This document shows positions 1 to 7,333 of a stretch of 30,892 nucleotides of DNA, one piece after another; within the stretch, counting starts at the first letter, position 1, and every line of letters starts with the position of its first letter. The position numbers were made by a program, and so were the translations under genes. This DNA is from a virus, in the IMG/VR virus record IMGVR_UViG_3300023174_000471, positions 1 to 30,892 of that record. One strand, written 5' to 3'. The notes beneath the pieces are model-generated. The model did no database searches. It had not been told where the DNA came from and saw only the letters and a list, made by a program, of their open reading frames with translations.

Positions 1-2
1 CA

Positions 3-338
3 ACAGACCCAGCACTTGCTACAGGTGATGAGTATGATGTTAGCTTTTTAGCTACTCCACATAGACACATCTTTCATTTTGAAGTGTCTATTGAAGTATT
101 TCACAACGACCGTGATATTGAGTTTATTCAATTTAAAAGATGGTTAGAGAATCAATATTCTCAAGGCATTCTAGAATTGAATTACAAAAGTTGTGAAATG
201 ATTAGTGATGATCTTTATGAGATTATTGCAACTCGGTATCCAGATCGTAATATCGCTATTCAAGTATCGGAAGATAATGAGAATGGTGCTACTATTGTCT
301 ATAACACAAACAAACCTTATCAACAACTCGCTATTTAA
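3..338 (+). CDS. QueD/6-pyruvoyl-tetrahydropterin synthase-like T-fold protein, 5' partial
   Basis: The reading frame is open to the left edge, so the gene begins outside the window; the internal GTG at 84 is not a convincing start. The visible 111 residues follow the QueD/PTPS layout: a metal-type H-R-H-x-F-H motif, a strand ending in the R-D-I-E-F segment (family D-F), a K-S-C-E segment where QueD has its S/C-E, and a C-terminal S-E-D-N-E-N-G-A strand. QueD converts dihydroneopterin triphosphate to 6-carboxytetrahydropterin in preQ0 synthesis. A clearer queD lies at 5591, so this may be a divergent paralogue with another pterin-type substrate. The T-fold call is an inference from motif spacing. 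Confidence 0.5.
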   Translation, partial: TDPALATGDEYDVSFLATPHRHIFHFEVSIEVFHNDRDIEFIQFKRWLENQYSQGILELNYKSCEMISDDLYEIIATRYPDRNIAIQVSEDNENGATIVYNTNKPYQQLAI

Positions 339-349
339 AGGAATATAAA

Positions 350-550
350 ATGGCAAAACAACAATCTAACCCACGTGTTCAACAAATCTTTGAGGATCTA
401 GAAAACTATCTAATGTTCTGTCAGGATTATGGATACAAGTTTGATGAATCAACACTATATGATATGCGTAGCTTTGCATATCGTCAGTTTACTAAAGCAG
501 TAACTGGCAAGTGGGCTAAAGATCAATGGGCCGAAGATACACGTCCATGA
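350..550 (+). CDS. Small conserved-type phage protein, unknown function
   Basis: The product has 66 residues and is rich in aromatic residues and glutamine. It starts at an ATG with a good AAAGGA ribosome-binding site, 11 nt after the previous stop. No catalytic motif or membrane segment is visible; the sequence suggests a compact helical protein. Its stop overlaps the start of the glycosyltransferase gene (ATGA), so the two are probably translationally coupled. I do not recognise a named family. Confidence 0.8.
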   Translation: MAKQQSNPRVQQIFEDLENYLMFCQDYGYKFDESTLYDMRSFAYRQFTKAVTGKWAKDQWAEDTRP

Positions 551-1725
551 GAAAACTGTTTTACATGGGTCTTGAACCCTACAAAGCACGTTACACTTTA
601 CAATTACAAGAGTGGAATGAACGTGTCTTTAAACAACGTGGCATTAACTATGTTATTGTCCCGGGTGAAACTCTCAGCAATGACCAAGCTATTGTTACAG
701 GTCAAGTACTAGATGCACATGGTCGTACATACTTCGGTATGAGTCAACTAATGAATTTAGTTAAGATGATGAAGCAAGGTGAGTGTAGTGATGAAGATAT
801 TGTATATTTTGAAGATATGTTTCAACCAGGTATTGAGAGTTTGCCGTATATACTTAAGCAAGTTCCTGCTAATCTCCGTCCTCGTATATTTGTCCGTTGT
901 CTTGCTCAGTCAATCGATCCGGATGATTTCGTACATGTATGGGGAATGAGTGAATTCATGGGTCACTATGAAAAAATGGTTGATAGCTTTGTAGATGGCG
1001 TACTAGCTACTAATGAAGAAATGATTATGCACATGAAGGTTGCAGGATGGAAGGCACCACTATATAACATTAGCGGGCTTGCATTCGGTAAACATGAAGT
1101 TCGTAGTCGTATCATTGGTCCTCTCAAACCTTTCAATCAACGTAAAATGCGTGTAGCATTTAGCGCAAGATGGGATCAAGAAAAACAACCAGACTTCTAT
1201 ATGGATTTGATTGAAGCATTCTATGCCAGATCAAATAATAATATTGAATTCTGTGTATTCAGTGGTAGTAAACTAAAAAGCAATAACGAAAGTTATATGG
1301 AACGCACTCGCAAATTACAGAGTGAAGGTAAACTTGTTATATATGAGGATTTAGAAAAAAATGACTACTATGATCTCCTTAATGATACTCGTGTGCTTTT
1401 TAATTGTGCGTTACAAGACTGGGTGTCTAACACTGTCAGTGAAGCAGATACTTTGGGTTGTAACGTTCTCTATCCTGCTTACCGTAGCTTCCCTGAAACT
1501 TTTGCAAATGACAATACAAGATTATACATCCCCTGGAGTATCGATGATGCTATGTCAAAATTGCAAAACTTGTTAGTAGCACCGCATAACTTTCAAGGTC
1601 GTATTAGCGATTACAATGATGGAACTATTGACCGTATCTGTGATATCATGGAAGGCAAGGGAGATCAATATTTACGCATGAGTAGTGACTATCGTAAATA
1701 CACAAGAGAAACAAAATACCCATAA
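547..1725 (+). CDS. GT-B fold glycosyltransferase-like protein
   Basis: The 392-residue product resembles the GT4/GT1 class of glycosyltransferases. The linker into the second Rossmann domain carries F-S-A-R-W-D-Q-E-K-Q-P-D (about residues 205-216), the usual position of the strand before the nucleotide-sugar site. A W-V-S-N-T-V-S-E-A segment (about 291-300) matches the E-x-x-x-x-E region that contacts the donor sugar. It could glycosylate modified phage DNA bases or a cell-surface glycan; the sequence does not say which. I chose the ATG at 547, which gives the 4-nt ATGA overlap used throughout this genome, over an ATG at 526 inside the previous gene. Confidence 0.65.
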   Translation: MRKLFYMGLEPYKARYTLQLQEWNERVFKQRGINYVIVPGETLSNDQAIVTGQVLDAHGRTYFGMSQLMNLVKMMKQGECSDEDIVYFEDMFQPGIESLPYILKQVPANLRPRIFVRCLAQSIDPDDFVHVWGMSEFMGHYEKMVDSFVDGVLATNEEMIMHMKVAGWKAPLYNISGLAFGKHEVRSRIIGPLKPFNQRKMRVAFSARWDQEKQPDFYMDLIEAFYARSNNNIEFCVFSGSKLKSNNESYMERTRKLQSEGKLVIYEDLEKNDYYDLLNDTRVLFNCALQDWVSNTVSEADTLGCNVLYPAYRSFPETFANDNTRLYIPWSIDDAMSKLQNLLVAPHNFQGRISDYNDGTIDRICDIMEGKGDQYLRMSSDYRKYTRETKYP

Positions 1726-1740
1726 CATAAAGGAAATAAA

Positions 1741-1935
1741 ATGAGCGCACAAAATGATATTGAAACTAGTTTGGCAGCATACAATGCTGAAAATGATAAG
1801 TTTAACAAAGGTAATGCAGCCGCTGGCACCCGTGCCCGTAAAGCATTGGCAGAGTTAGCAAAAGCAGTTAAGGCTCGCCGTAACGAAATTACAGCAGAAA
1901 AAGCCGCACGTGCAGAAGCAAAAGCTAAGGCGTAA
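1741..1935 (+). CDS. Histone H1-like small basic protein
   Basis: The 64-residue product is rich in Ala, Lys and Arg. Its central A-G-T-R-A-R-K-A-L-A-E-L-A-K motif resembles the core of bacterial histone H1-like (Hc1-type) proteins, and a K/R/A/E-rich helical tail follows. Such proteins bind DNA without sequence specificity and can compact it; that is family knowledge. The start follows an AAAGGAAATAAA ribosome-binding site. It lies between a glycosyltransferase and a small basic-tailed protein. Confidence 0.6.
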   Translation: MSAQNDIETSLAAYNAENDKFNKGNAAAGTRARKALAELAKAVKARRNEITAEKAARAEAKAKA

Positions 1936-1937
1936 TC

Positions 1938-2168
1938 ATGGCAACCCGCAAGAAGCAATCAGGTAATGTTCCTTCTGGTGGTTGGCCTAAAATCGTTCAG
2001 GGTACTCATCTCACTGTGAAAACATTTGAAGATGGGCACACTGAATTAGTTTGGGACTGGGACGCACTAGTTAATGAGGTACGAGAAGCGTGTGCTAGTG
2101 CTGAACTTGCTAACATGAAGCCTGCAGTTAAGGCTAAATCAAAAAAATCAGTTAGTAAAACAAAGTGA
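1938..2168 (+). CDS. Small phage protein with lysine-rich tail, unknown function
   Basis: The product has 76 residues: a basic N-terminus, a folded-looking middle with a V-W-D-W-D-A-L-V-N-E-V-R-E-A segment, and a Lys/Ser-rich C-terminus that could contact nucleic acid. It starts 2 nt after the H1-like gene, so the two probably share a transcript. Its stop codon overlaps the late-promoter-like GATAAATA of the next gene. No enzymatic motif is seen. Confidence 0.75.
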   Translation: MATRKKQSGNVPSGGWPKIVQGTHLTVKTFEDGHTELVWDWDALVNEVREACASAELANMKPAVKAKSKKSVSKTK

Positions 2169-2174
2169 TAAATA
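2167..2174 (+). promoter_or_regulatory. T4-type late promoter (GATAAATA) for the GIY-YIG gene
   Basis: GATAAATA differs by one base from the T4 late consensus TATAAATA. It straddles the stop of the upstream gene and lies 83 bp before the homing endonuclease start. Initiation would be expected near 2180. Confidence 0.5.
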
Positions 2175-2255
2175 CATATGTTGCATAAAGGCAACTAAAT
2201 AGACCTAGGTCTCGTTGAGCATTAACGATAGATGCTTTGAAAGGAACATATGTAT
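2172..2255 (+). promoter_or_regulatory. Long-range RNA pairing that would hide the GIY-YIG start codon
   Basis: The 10-base arm ATACATATGT (2172-2181) is exactly complementary to ACATATGTAT (2246-2255), which contains the ATG at 2250. Between them lie a GTTGC/GCAAC hairpin (about 2181-2196) and a perfect 12-bp palindrome, AGACCTAGGTCT (2201-2212). Read-through mRNA from upstream would carry both arms and mask the start; mRNA from the late promoter at 2167 would lack most of the left arm. The arrangement is that known for T4 I-TevI. Confidence 0.5.
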
Positions 2256-2933
2256 AAACTTTATCAAATAATCAATACGGTCAACGGAAAATCGTATATA
2301 GGTATCACAAAACTTTCCATAACTGAGCGATGGAATGCTCATATCTCCAATTCAAGAAAACTTAAATATCCTTTGCATTTTGCTATAGTAAAGTACGGAT
2401 CAACTTCTTTTACAATTAATCTTTTAGAAGAAAATGAGGATAGAAAAGTTATCAGTGGATTAGAAGAACCTACCATTCAACGATTAAAAACACACATTAC
2501 ACAACATGGTTATAATGTTGCTAAAGGTGGTTATGGTGGTGATTTGGGGCTGGAGGCTACTTCAAAAAGAATTGAAACAATCAAAAACTATTCACCTGAA
2601 AGAAAAGCCAAACATCAAGAAAAGTTGCGGTTGCGTAATTTAGGTAAGACAAAAGAAAATGATGCCGGAAGACTATCACAATCAGAAAAAATAAAAGGTA
2701 ATTCTTTTAGAAAAAACATACCACATACCCCTGAATCAAGTTTAAAAATTTCTAGGGCAAATACAGGTAAAATACGATCCGAAAGCTCTAGACAAAAATA
2801 TAGTAATAGTGCTAAACTAAGAGGAACAGGGCCGCAACTACAAGGTAAAAAAGTAAGTTGTATTTGCTGTAAAAGAGAGTGGGATTTAGGTAACTTTACA
2901 CAACATATAAGGAAAAATAAAAATGTCTTTTAA
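2250..2933 (+). CDS. GIY-YIG homing endonuclease with NUMOD3-like repeats
   Basis: The 227-residue product starts with a GIY-YIG nuclease domain: L-Y-Q-I at 4-7, S-Y-I-G at 15-18, T-E-R-W with Arg27 (the I-TevI catalytic position), and an acidic L-E-E around 72 for the metal-binding Glu. H-G-Y-N-V-A-K-G-G closes the domain. Residues of about 100-190 contain NUMOD3-like DNA-binding repeats (for example K-I-S-R-A-N-T-G-K). The C-terminus has a C-x-C-C motif and later His, possibly a small zinc site. It is free-standing and inserted just upstream of folE, overlapping its start by 11 bp; the folE ribosome-binding site lies inside this gene. Confidence 0.9.
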   Translation: MYKLYQIINTVNGKSYIGITKLSITERWNAHISNSRKLKYPLHFAIVKYGSTSFTINLLEENEDRKVISGLEEPTIQRLKTHITQHGYNVAKGGYGGDLGLEATSKRIETIKNYSPERKAKHQEKLRLRNLGKTKENDAGRLSQSEKIKGNSFRKNIPHTPESSLKISRANTGKIRSESSRQKYSNSAKLRGTGPQLQGKKVSCICCKREWDLGNFTQHIRKNKNVF

Positions 2934-3603
2934 CAAAACCAAAACAGATCCTGAGCTAGGATTAAAGGTACACGCACATCTAGTTAAAATGGGTGTTGAA
3001 ACTCCTACTATTCCAAATGGATTGAGTAGAACAGATAAAATTGATATCATTGAAGCAAAGTTTACCGATATTATGAAAGCCTTAGGACTTGATTTGTCTG
3101 ATGATAGTCTTATTGAAACACCCAAGCGTGTTGCTAAAATGATGGTAGGCGAAACAATGTGGGGTCTTGATTACGAAGCATTCCCTAAATGTACAACAGT
3201 TGACAACAAGATGCAATACAACGAAATGGTTGTAGAGCGTAATGTTAATGTTCAATCTAACTGCGAACATCATTTTGTAGTTATTGATGGATTGGCTACT
3301 GTAGCTTATGTCCCTAAACAAAAAGTATTAGGGCTTAGTAAGATCAACCGTATCGTAGAATATTTCAGCAAAAGACCTCAAATTCAAGAGAGGTTAACAG
3401 AGCAGATTTTTCACACCTTACAGTTCATCCTTGATACAGAAGATGTTGCAGTTATGATTGATGCACAACACTATTGTGTAAAATCACGTGGTGTAGAAGA
3501 TACAGGTAGTAGTACTGTTACTTGTCGTTTAGGTGGTGGTTTCAAAACTGACCCTGCGGCACGTAGTGAATTCTTACAGATTGCTAATAAGGGTTGCAAA
3601 TGA
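2923..3603 (+). CDS. folE: GTP cyclohydrolase I
   Basis: FolE converts GTP to 7,8-dihydroneopterin triphosphate, the first step of both folate and 7-deazaguanine (preQ0) synthesis. The 226-residue product is close to the E. coli length. It shows S-N-C-E-H-H (zinc ligands Cys114 and His117), H-Y-C-V-K-S-R-G (third ligand Cys185), the [10 protein letters not shown] segment and the [10 protein letters not shown]-terminal helix. The start is preceded by AAGGAAAAATAAA, which lies within the homing endonuclease gene. It overlaps the downstream DfrB-like gene by ATGA, and queD and queE lie 2.7 and 5.2 kb further on. Confidence 0.95.
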   Translation: MSFNKTKTDPELGLKVHAHLVKMGVETPTIPNGLSRTDKIDIIEAKFTDIMKALGLDLSDDSLIETPKRVAKMMVGETMWGLDYEAFPKCTTVDNKMQYNEMVVERNVNVQSNCEHHFVVIDGLATVAYVPKQKVLGLSKINRIVEYFSKRPQIQERLTEQIFHTLQFILDTEDVAVMIDAQHYCVKSRGVEDTGSSTVTCRLGGGFKTDPAARSEFLQIANKGCK

Positions 3604-3797
3604 AATTTAAATTAGGTAACATGGTTAAAAAAGTGTCTGGCTCACAATGGCACGGTAAAGTAGTAGGCACATATTCAACAGAGTTAACACCTGAAGGATA
3701 TGCAGTTGAAAGCCACACTGAAAAAGGCTCTGTACAAATATATCCTGCAAAGGCCCTTGAGTTATGGACAGAAATGGAGACCAATAATGGGATTTAG
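3600..3797 (+). CDS. dfrB: Type II (R67/DfrB-like) dihydrofolate reductase
   Basis: The 65-residue product aligns without gaps to the SH3-like core of plasmid R67 dihydrofolate reductase. It shares S-G-x-x-W-x-G-x-(I/V)-V-G-x-Y, the block [10 protein letters not shown], and G-S-V-Q-I-Y-P-x-x-A-L-E. R67 active-site residues K32, Q67, I68 and Y69 correspond to K11, Q46, I47 and Y48. R67 works as a homotetramer with one central pore; that is family knowledge. The flexible N-terminal ~20 residues of R67 are absent. The ATG at 3600 gives an ATGA overlap with folE and has a GGG-type site upstream. It probably reduces dihydrofolate and would be expected to be insensitive to trimethoprim. Confidence 0.85.
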   Translation: MKFKLGNMVKKVSGSQWHGKVVGTYSTELTPEGYAVESHTEKGSVQIYPAKALELWTEMETNNGI

Positions 3798-4023
3798 AAA
3801 ACCAATGGATTATAATAGTGTACATCATCAAATCTATATTGCAGGTGTAGAACTACATAGCAAATATAATGATGGGTTCAATCAATTTGAAATCAAAAAA
3901 GACCTACATCGTATCAAGTGGTTACTTGATGAAATAATGGCTGACAGTCCCACATTCGCAGGTGAAGAAGAATTCTTAAAAGAACACGACCAAACTAAGA
4001 TGTGGAGAACATTGTCAAAATGA
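3787..4023 (+). CDS. Small phage protein, unknown function
   Basis: The 78-residue product overlaps the dfrB-like gene by 11 bp and the following nucleotidyltransferase by ATGA. It contains an [10 protein letters not shown] helix and an acidic C-terminal half. No catalytic signature or membrane segment is seen. The ATG at 3787 is chosen because an upstream in-frame ATG at 3700 would run through most of the dfrB gene. Confidence 0.75.
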   Translation: MGFRKPMDYNSVHHQIYIAGVELHSKYNDGFNQFEIKKDLHRIKWLLDEIMADSPTFAGEEEFLKEHDQTKMWRTLSK

Positions 4024-4493
4024 TTTTCAATCACATTAAGAAACTTAAACAAGAAGGTAAGAAAATTGGTATTACCTTTAGCACATTTGATATGCTACAT
4101 GCAGGTCATATTGCTATGTTAAGTGAAGCAAAGAATCATTGTGATTATTTGATTACAGGATTACAAACTGATCCAACGATTGATAGACCTGATACTAAAA
4201 ATAAACCAGTTCAAAGTATTGTAGAACGACAGATTCAACTTAGTGCATGTCGCTATGTTGATGAAGTAGTTGTATACCAGACAGAACAAGACTTGCGAGA
4301 CTTGTTGCTTATTCTTCCCGTAGATGTACGTATTTTGGGTATTGAATATGCAGATAAAGATTTTTCAGGTAGGGATGAATGCTTTGATAGAAACATTGAA
4401 ATTGTGTTTAATGGACGTGACCATAGTTTCAGTAGTTCAAGTTTAAGAAAACGGGTAGCTGATGCCCAAATTATAAATACACTTAATAAATAA
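4020..4493 (+). CDS. HxGH-family nucleotidyltransferase (cytidylyltransferase-like)
   Basis: The 157-residue product has the nucleotidyltransferase Rossmann fold: I-T-F-S-T-F-D-M-L-H-A-G-H (HxGH at 27-30), R-V-L-G-type I-L-G-I-E-Y after strand 4, and F-S-S-S-S-L-R-K-R-V (137-146), equivalent to the I-S-S-T-x-x-R motif. It is closest in pattern to glycerol-3-phosphate cytidylyltransferase and sugar-phosphate nucleotidyltransferases such as RfaE/HldE. It would activate a phosphorylated sugar or alcohol with CTP or ATP. The ATG at 4020 (ATGA overlap) is preferred over GTG 4002. The adjacent gene has a second HxGH domain. Confidence 0.75.
   Translation: MIFNHIKKLKQEGKKIGITFSTFDMLHAGHIAMLSEAKNHCDYLITGLQTDPTIDRPDTKNKPVQSIVERQIQLSACRYVDEVVVYQTEQDLRDLLLILPVDVRILGIEYADKDFSGRDECFDRNIEIVFNGRDHSFSSSSLRKRVADAQIINTLNK
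4472..4479 (+). promoter_or_regulatory. Possible T4-type late promoter (TATAAATA)
   Basis: A perfect TATAAATA lies inside the end of the nucleotidyltransferase gene, 16 bp before the ATG of the kinase fusion. Initiation about 6 nt downstream would leave a very short leader without an evident ribosome-binding site, so it may be fortuitous or serve genes further down. Confidence 0.3.
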
Positions 4494-4494
4494 T

Positions 4495-5289
4495 ATGACT
4501 CAAAGAATTTTAATCATGGGCTTACCAGGAGCCGGCAAAACATATCTGGCACAATATCTTAATGACCATTTACAATCTGAAAAGAAAAAAGTAGGATGGC
4601 TCAACGCTGACGATGTCCGTAAGAAATATAACGACTGGGACTTCAGCACAGAAGGTCGTATTCGTCAAAGTCATCGTATGCGTGAACTAGCAGATAGTAT
4701 GACAGACATGGATTATGTCATCTGTGACTTTGTTGCTCCGTTAGTTGAAATGCGTAACAACTTCAAAGCAGATTGGACTGTTTGGGTTGATACTATTGAA
4801 AAAGGTCGCTACGAAGATACTAATAAAGCATTTATTCCTCCTGAACAATATGATTTCCGTATCACTGAACAGAACGCAGAAAAATGGAGTGAATTCATTT
4901 TTGCTCATTTATATGACAACCGTCGTAGACCAGTATTTGATTGGCAAAAAGAAACAGTACAAATGTTAGGTCGTTGGCAACCATGGCATGCAGGACATCG
5001 TAAATTGTTTGAACGTGCTATCGCTAAGACAGGACAAGTAGTTATTCAAATTAGAGACTGTCAAGGATGGCAAGGTTCTAATCCTTTTGCAATTGACCAA
5101 GTTAAGAGTTTTATCAAACGTGACTTAGATATGTTATATCAAGGTCAGTATGAGATTCAAATCGTTCCAAACATTGTTAACATTACATATGGACGTGATG
5201 TTGGATATAAGATTGAACAAGAAACTTTTGACGATGCTACCCATTCTATCAGTGCCACAAAGATTCGTAAAGAATTGGGATTAAAATGA
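4495..5289 (+). CDS. Fusion of APS-kinase-like P-loop kinase and HxGH nucleotidyltransferase
   Basis: The 264-residue product has two domains. Residues 1-~145 are a small-molecule kinase: Walker A G-L-P-G-A-G-K-T (9-16), L-N-A-D-D-V-R (36-42) and D-F-S-T-E-G-R-I-R-Q (49-58), which is the pattern of adenylylsulfate (APS) kinase and relatives. Residues ~150-264 are a nucleotidyltransferase: G-R-W-Q-P-W-H-A-G-H (HxGH 165-168) and S-I-S-A-T-K-I-R-K-E-L (251-261). Kinase plus nucleotidyltransferase in one chain could phosphorylate and then activate one substrate. NadR has both activities in the opposite order, so it is not simply NadR. The true substrate is unknown. Confidence 0.8.
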   Translation: MTQRILIMGLPGAGKTYLAQYLNDHLQSEKKKVGWLNADDVRKKYNDWDFSTEGRIRQSHRMRELADSMTDMDYVICDFVAPLVEMRNNFKADWTVWVDTIEKGRYEDTNKAFIPPEQYDFRITEQNAEKWSEFIFAHLYDNRRRPVFDWQKETVQMLGRWQPWHAGHRKLFERAIAKTGQVVIQIRDCQGWQGSNPFAIDQVKSFIKRDLDMLYQGQYEIQIVPNIVNITYGRDVGYKIEQETFDDATHSISATKIRKELGLK

Positions 5290-5510
5290 ACAAATACCAT
5301 GTTAGATTTAATACCAAACACAATGGCAGTGATCTAGTGTGGAGAATTTTTGAGAATGGTGTAGAATATCTTGCTACTGATGTTAGAATTATCGGGGAAA
5401 CATTTACTGAATGTACACATGAACATGGTGAAACTAAATGGAATATTGCCTGTCATGGTAGAATGGTTTGGGTAGACAAGGTTGCGGTAATTGTAACAGA
5501 TAAAGATTAA
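5286..5510 (+). CDS. Small conserved-type phage protein, unknown function
   Basis: The 74-residue product overlaps the kinase fusion by ATGA. It contains F-N-T-K-H-N-G-S-D-L-V-W-R-I-F-E-N-G-V-E and a K-W-N-I-A-C-H-G segment, suggesting a small beta-rich protein. I recall similar short proteins in marine phages but no function. A promoter for the next transcription unit follows it. Confidence 0.75.
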   Translation: MNKYHVRFNTKHNGSDLVWRIFENGVEYLATDVRIIGETFTECTHEHGETKWNIACHGRMVWVDKVAVIVTDKD

Positions 5511-5543
5511 ATAATACAACCGGTCTCTTTGGGCTCATCCCGG

Positions 5544-5572
5544 TATACAAATTCTGCGTCCTATGCTATAAT
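5544..5572 (+). promoter_or_regulatory. Sigma-70-type promoter for queD
   Basis: TATACA (5544-5549), a 17-bp spacer, and TATAAT (5567-5572) with an extended TG (5564-5565). Initiation is expected near 5579, followed by AGGAGAAAAAC and the ATG at 5591. Confidence 0.65.
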
Positions 5573-5590
5573 ATAACATAGGAGAAAAAC

Positions 5591-6073
5591 ATGGCAAACA
5601 AAAAATTCTTTTCAACAAAAACATACAGACAAATAGGTCCTGTCGCATATCGTCAATGGCGTGCTGACAGTCATTGTAACTTAATTCATGGTTATGCTAT
5701 GAGTTTTCACTTTGAGTTTGAAGCTGATACATTAGATGCACGTAACTGGGTAACTGACTTCGGTGGATTACGACCACTCAAAGATAAACTAGAAGAATGG
5801 TTTGACCATACTCTATTAGTCGCACAAGATGATCCAATGCGTGAACATCTATTAGAACTAGGTCGTTTGAAACTAGCAAAGATTACAGAAGTAGAACGCA
5901 CTGGTTGTGAAGGTATTGCTGACTTCTTGTACGAATACGTTAACACAATCTTTTTACCTAATTGTGGTAGTGAAGAAGCAAAACGTGTTTGGTGCTGTAG
6001 AGTAGAAGTACGTGAGACTGACAGCAACATGGCAGGTCGTGGTGGTCACAGAGAAGATAGAGAGTTTGAATAA
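5591..6073 (+). CDS. queD: 6-carboxytetrahydropterin synthase (QueD)
   Basis: QueD turns dihydroneopterin triphosphate, the FolE product, into 6-carboxytetrahydropterin in preQ0 synthesis. The 160-residue product shows S-H-C-N-L-I-H-G-Y (27-35), V-T-D-F-G-G-L (54-60), the catalytic F-D-H-T (71-74), D-D-P (80-82), G-C-E-G-I-A (105-110) and a V-E-V-R-E-T strand (138-143). The classic H-G-H zinc motif is H-G-Y, so the third ligand may differ (His28 or His40 are nearby); I recall this variant in phage QueD-like proteins. It starts its own transcription unit and its stop overlaps the aldolase start (TAATG). Confidence 0.88.
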   Translation: MANKKFFSTKTYRQIGPVAYRQWRADSHCNLIHGYAMSFHFEFEADTLDARNWVTDFGGLRPLKDKLEEWFDHTLLVAQDDPMREHLLELGRLKLAKITEVERTGCEGIADFLYEYVNTIFLPNCGSEEAKRVWCCRVEVRETDSNMAGRGGHREDREFE

Positions 6074-6696
6074 TGTTAGAAACAATCTGCGATACATTAG
6101 TTGAAGCATATAGACGCAATTGGATTACCAGTCGTGATGGCAATGTAAGTATTCGTCATCACGACCGTGATCATTTTTATATTACACCCAGTGGCGTTCG
6201 TAAGCAGACCATGCAACCTGATCAATTTAAAAAGATCAAAATTGTCAGTAGTCTAATGTGGAGAGAAGAATCATACTCTGACATCAGTGCTAACTTAAAG
6301 CCCAGCGGAGAGATTCCATTACACTTTGGCCTACAGAAAAATATGGGGCAACACAGTAATGATGTTAGGGTAGTAGTTCATTTACATCCTACTTATTGTG
6401 TTGCCGCTATGCATCGTGGCATTGAATTAAGTAATCTTGCTAATGACTTTCCGGAACTAAGTAGGTATACTAAAGTAGCACCAAATGTAGGAGATGTTGC
6501 TCCTATCAGTCAAGAACTAGGTGATGAGTGTCATAAAAACTTACAATTAGATCATGACGGTAATATTGCTTACGACATTGTGGGTATTAAGGGACATGGT
6601 GTAGTTGCTATAGATACAAGTCCATGGCGAGCATTTGAACACATTGAACGATTAGAACATATTTGTCAAATTGTTTTAGCGTCGGGTAAATATTAA
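6073..6696 (+). CDS. Class II aldolase/adducin-family protein
   Basis: The 207-residue product matches the zinc-dependent class II aldolase family (fuculose-phosphate aldolase, ribulose-phosphate 4-epimerase, methylthioribulose-phosphate dehydratase). It shows S-R-D-G-N-V-S-I-R near the N-terminus, P-S-G-E with Glu80 as likely catalytic acid, zinc ligands in V-V-H-L-H-P (His103, His105), and K-G-H-G with His175. Family members act on sugar phosphates in the cytosol. It overlaps queD by one base, so the two are translated together, which links sugar-phosphate chemistry to the deazaguanine block. The substrate cannot be read from the sequence. Confidence 0.8.
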   Translation: MLETICDTLVEAYRRNWITSRDGNVSIRHHDRDHFYITPSGVRKQTMQPDQFKKIKIVSSLMWREESYSDISANLKPSGEIPLHFGLQKNMGQHSNDVRVVVHLHPTYCVAAMHRGIELSNLANDFPELSRYTKVAPNVGDVAPISQELGDECHKNLQLDHDGNIAYDIVGIKGHGVVAIDTSPWRAFEHIERLEHICQIVLASGKY

Positions 6697-6697
6697 C

Positions 6698-7333
6698 ATG
6701 AGTTACATTGTAGGATCGTTGCCACCTATCAAGTGTTGGATAAAACGTGAATTTCTCTACAACTTTGAAAAAGGTCACGGAGAATTAGAACCTGCTATAT
6801 GGGTAAGTCTTAAAGCATTGCGTGGACAAGTATTTCGTATTGAATCATTATTACCCAACTATGGTGCACTATACGACAAGTTGCCTATTCATGCTTACGT
6901 ATGGCAAGAAAACTATACAGGCAAGTTGCCCATAGATACTTTACAATTATGGGATTGCATGGGTTATCGTTTTACTATTATTGAAAAAATAGGCTTACGT
7001 AATTTAGGTGTTAAGTTTCTAGGTAAAGATAAAGAGTGGCATCACGGAACTTACTTGTTTACTGTAGACTTTTGTGCAGATGGCATGGATGTAGATACTG
7101 GGTTTACTGAAGTTGCAGAAGAACATAAATCGTTTAACTTTATTAAATTAGAAAACGGTCAGTTTGCTTGTCAACCTAACAACCGATGTTTGTGGTACGA
7201 TCAAAGTTTGATTTCAGGAAATGTTAAATTCCCAGACTTTAAAGCCGCACAGACTATATTCACAGTAGATGGCACACGTAAATGGAGTGCAGGAGATGAT
7301 TGGTTTTATTCTATTGAGGAAAAAAATGAATAG
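6698..7333 (+). CDS. Conserved-type phage protein, unknown function
   Basis: The 211-residue product begins G-S-L-P-P-I-K-C-W-I-K-R-E-F-L-Y and contains F-E-K-G-H-G-E-L, a W-H-H-G-T-Y-L-F-T-V-D-F-C segment, P-N-N-R-C-L-W-Y-D and a C-terminal W-S-A-G-D-D-W-F-Y. It is rich in Trp and aromatic residues and looks globular, with no signal peptide or membrane span. I recall similar proteins in many phages but no assigned role. It starts one base after the aldolase stop. Confidence 0.8.
   Translation: MSYIVGSLPPIKCWIKREFLYNFEKGHGELEPAIWVSLKALRGQVFRIESLLPNYGALYDKLPIHAYVWQENYTGKLPIDTLQLWDCMGYRFTIIEKIGLRNLGVKFLGKDKEWHHGTYLFTVDFCADGMDVDTGFTEVAEEHKSFNFIKLENGQFACQPNNRCLWYDQSLISGNVKFPDFKAAQTIFTVDGTRKWSAGDDWFYSIEEKNE

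Noticed and set aside
4495-5289. NadR-type NMN adenylyltransferase/ribosylnicotinamide kinase
   Set aside because: The domain order is reversed and the kinase motifs are APS-kinase-like; only the combination of activities is similar.
5516-5550. ACCGG/CCGGT inverted repeat as a terminator before queD
   Set aside because: The stem is only 5 bp with a long loop and no T-tract, and it overlaps the promoter's -35.
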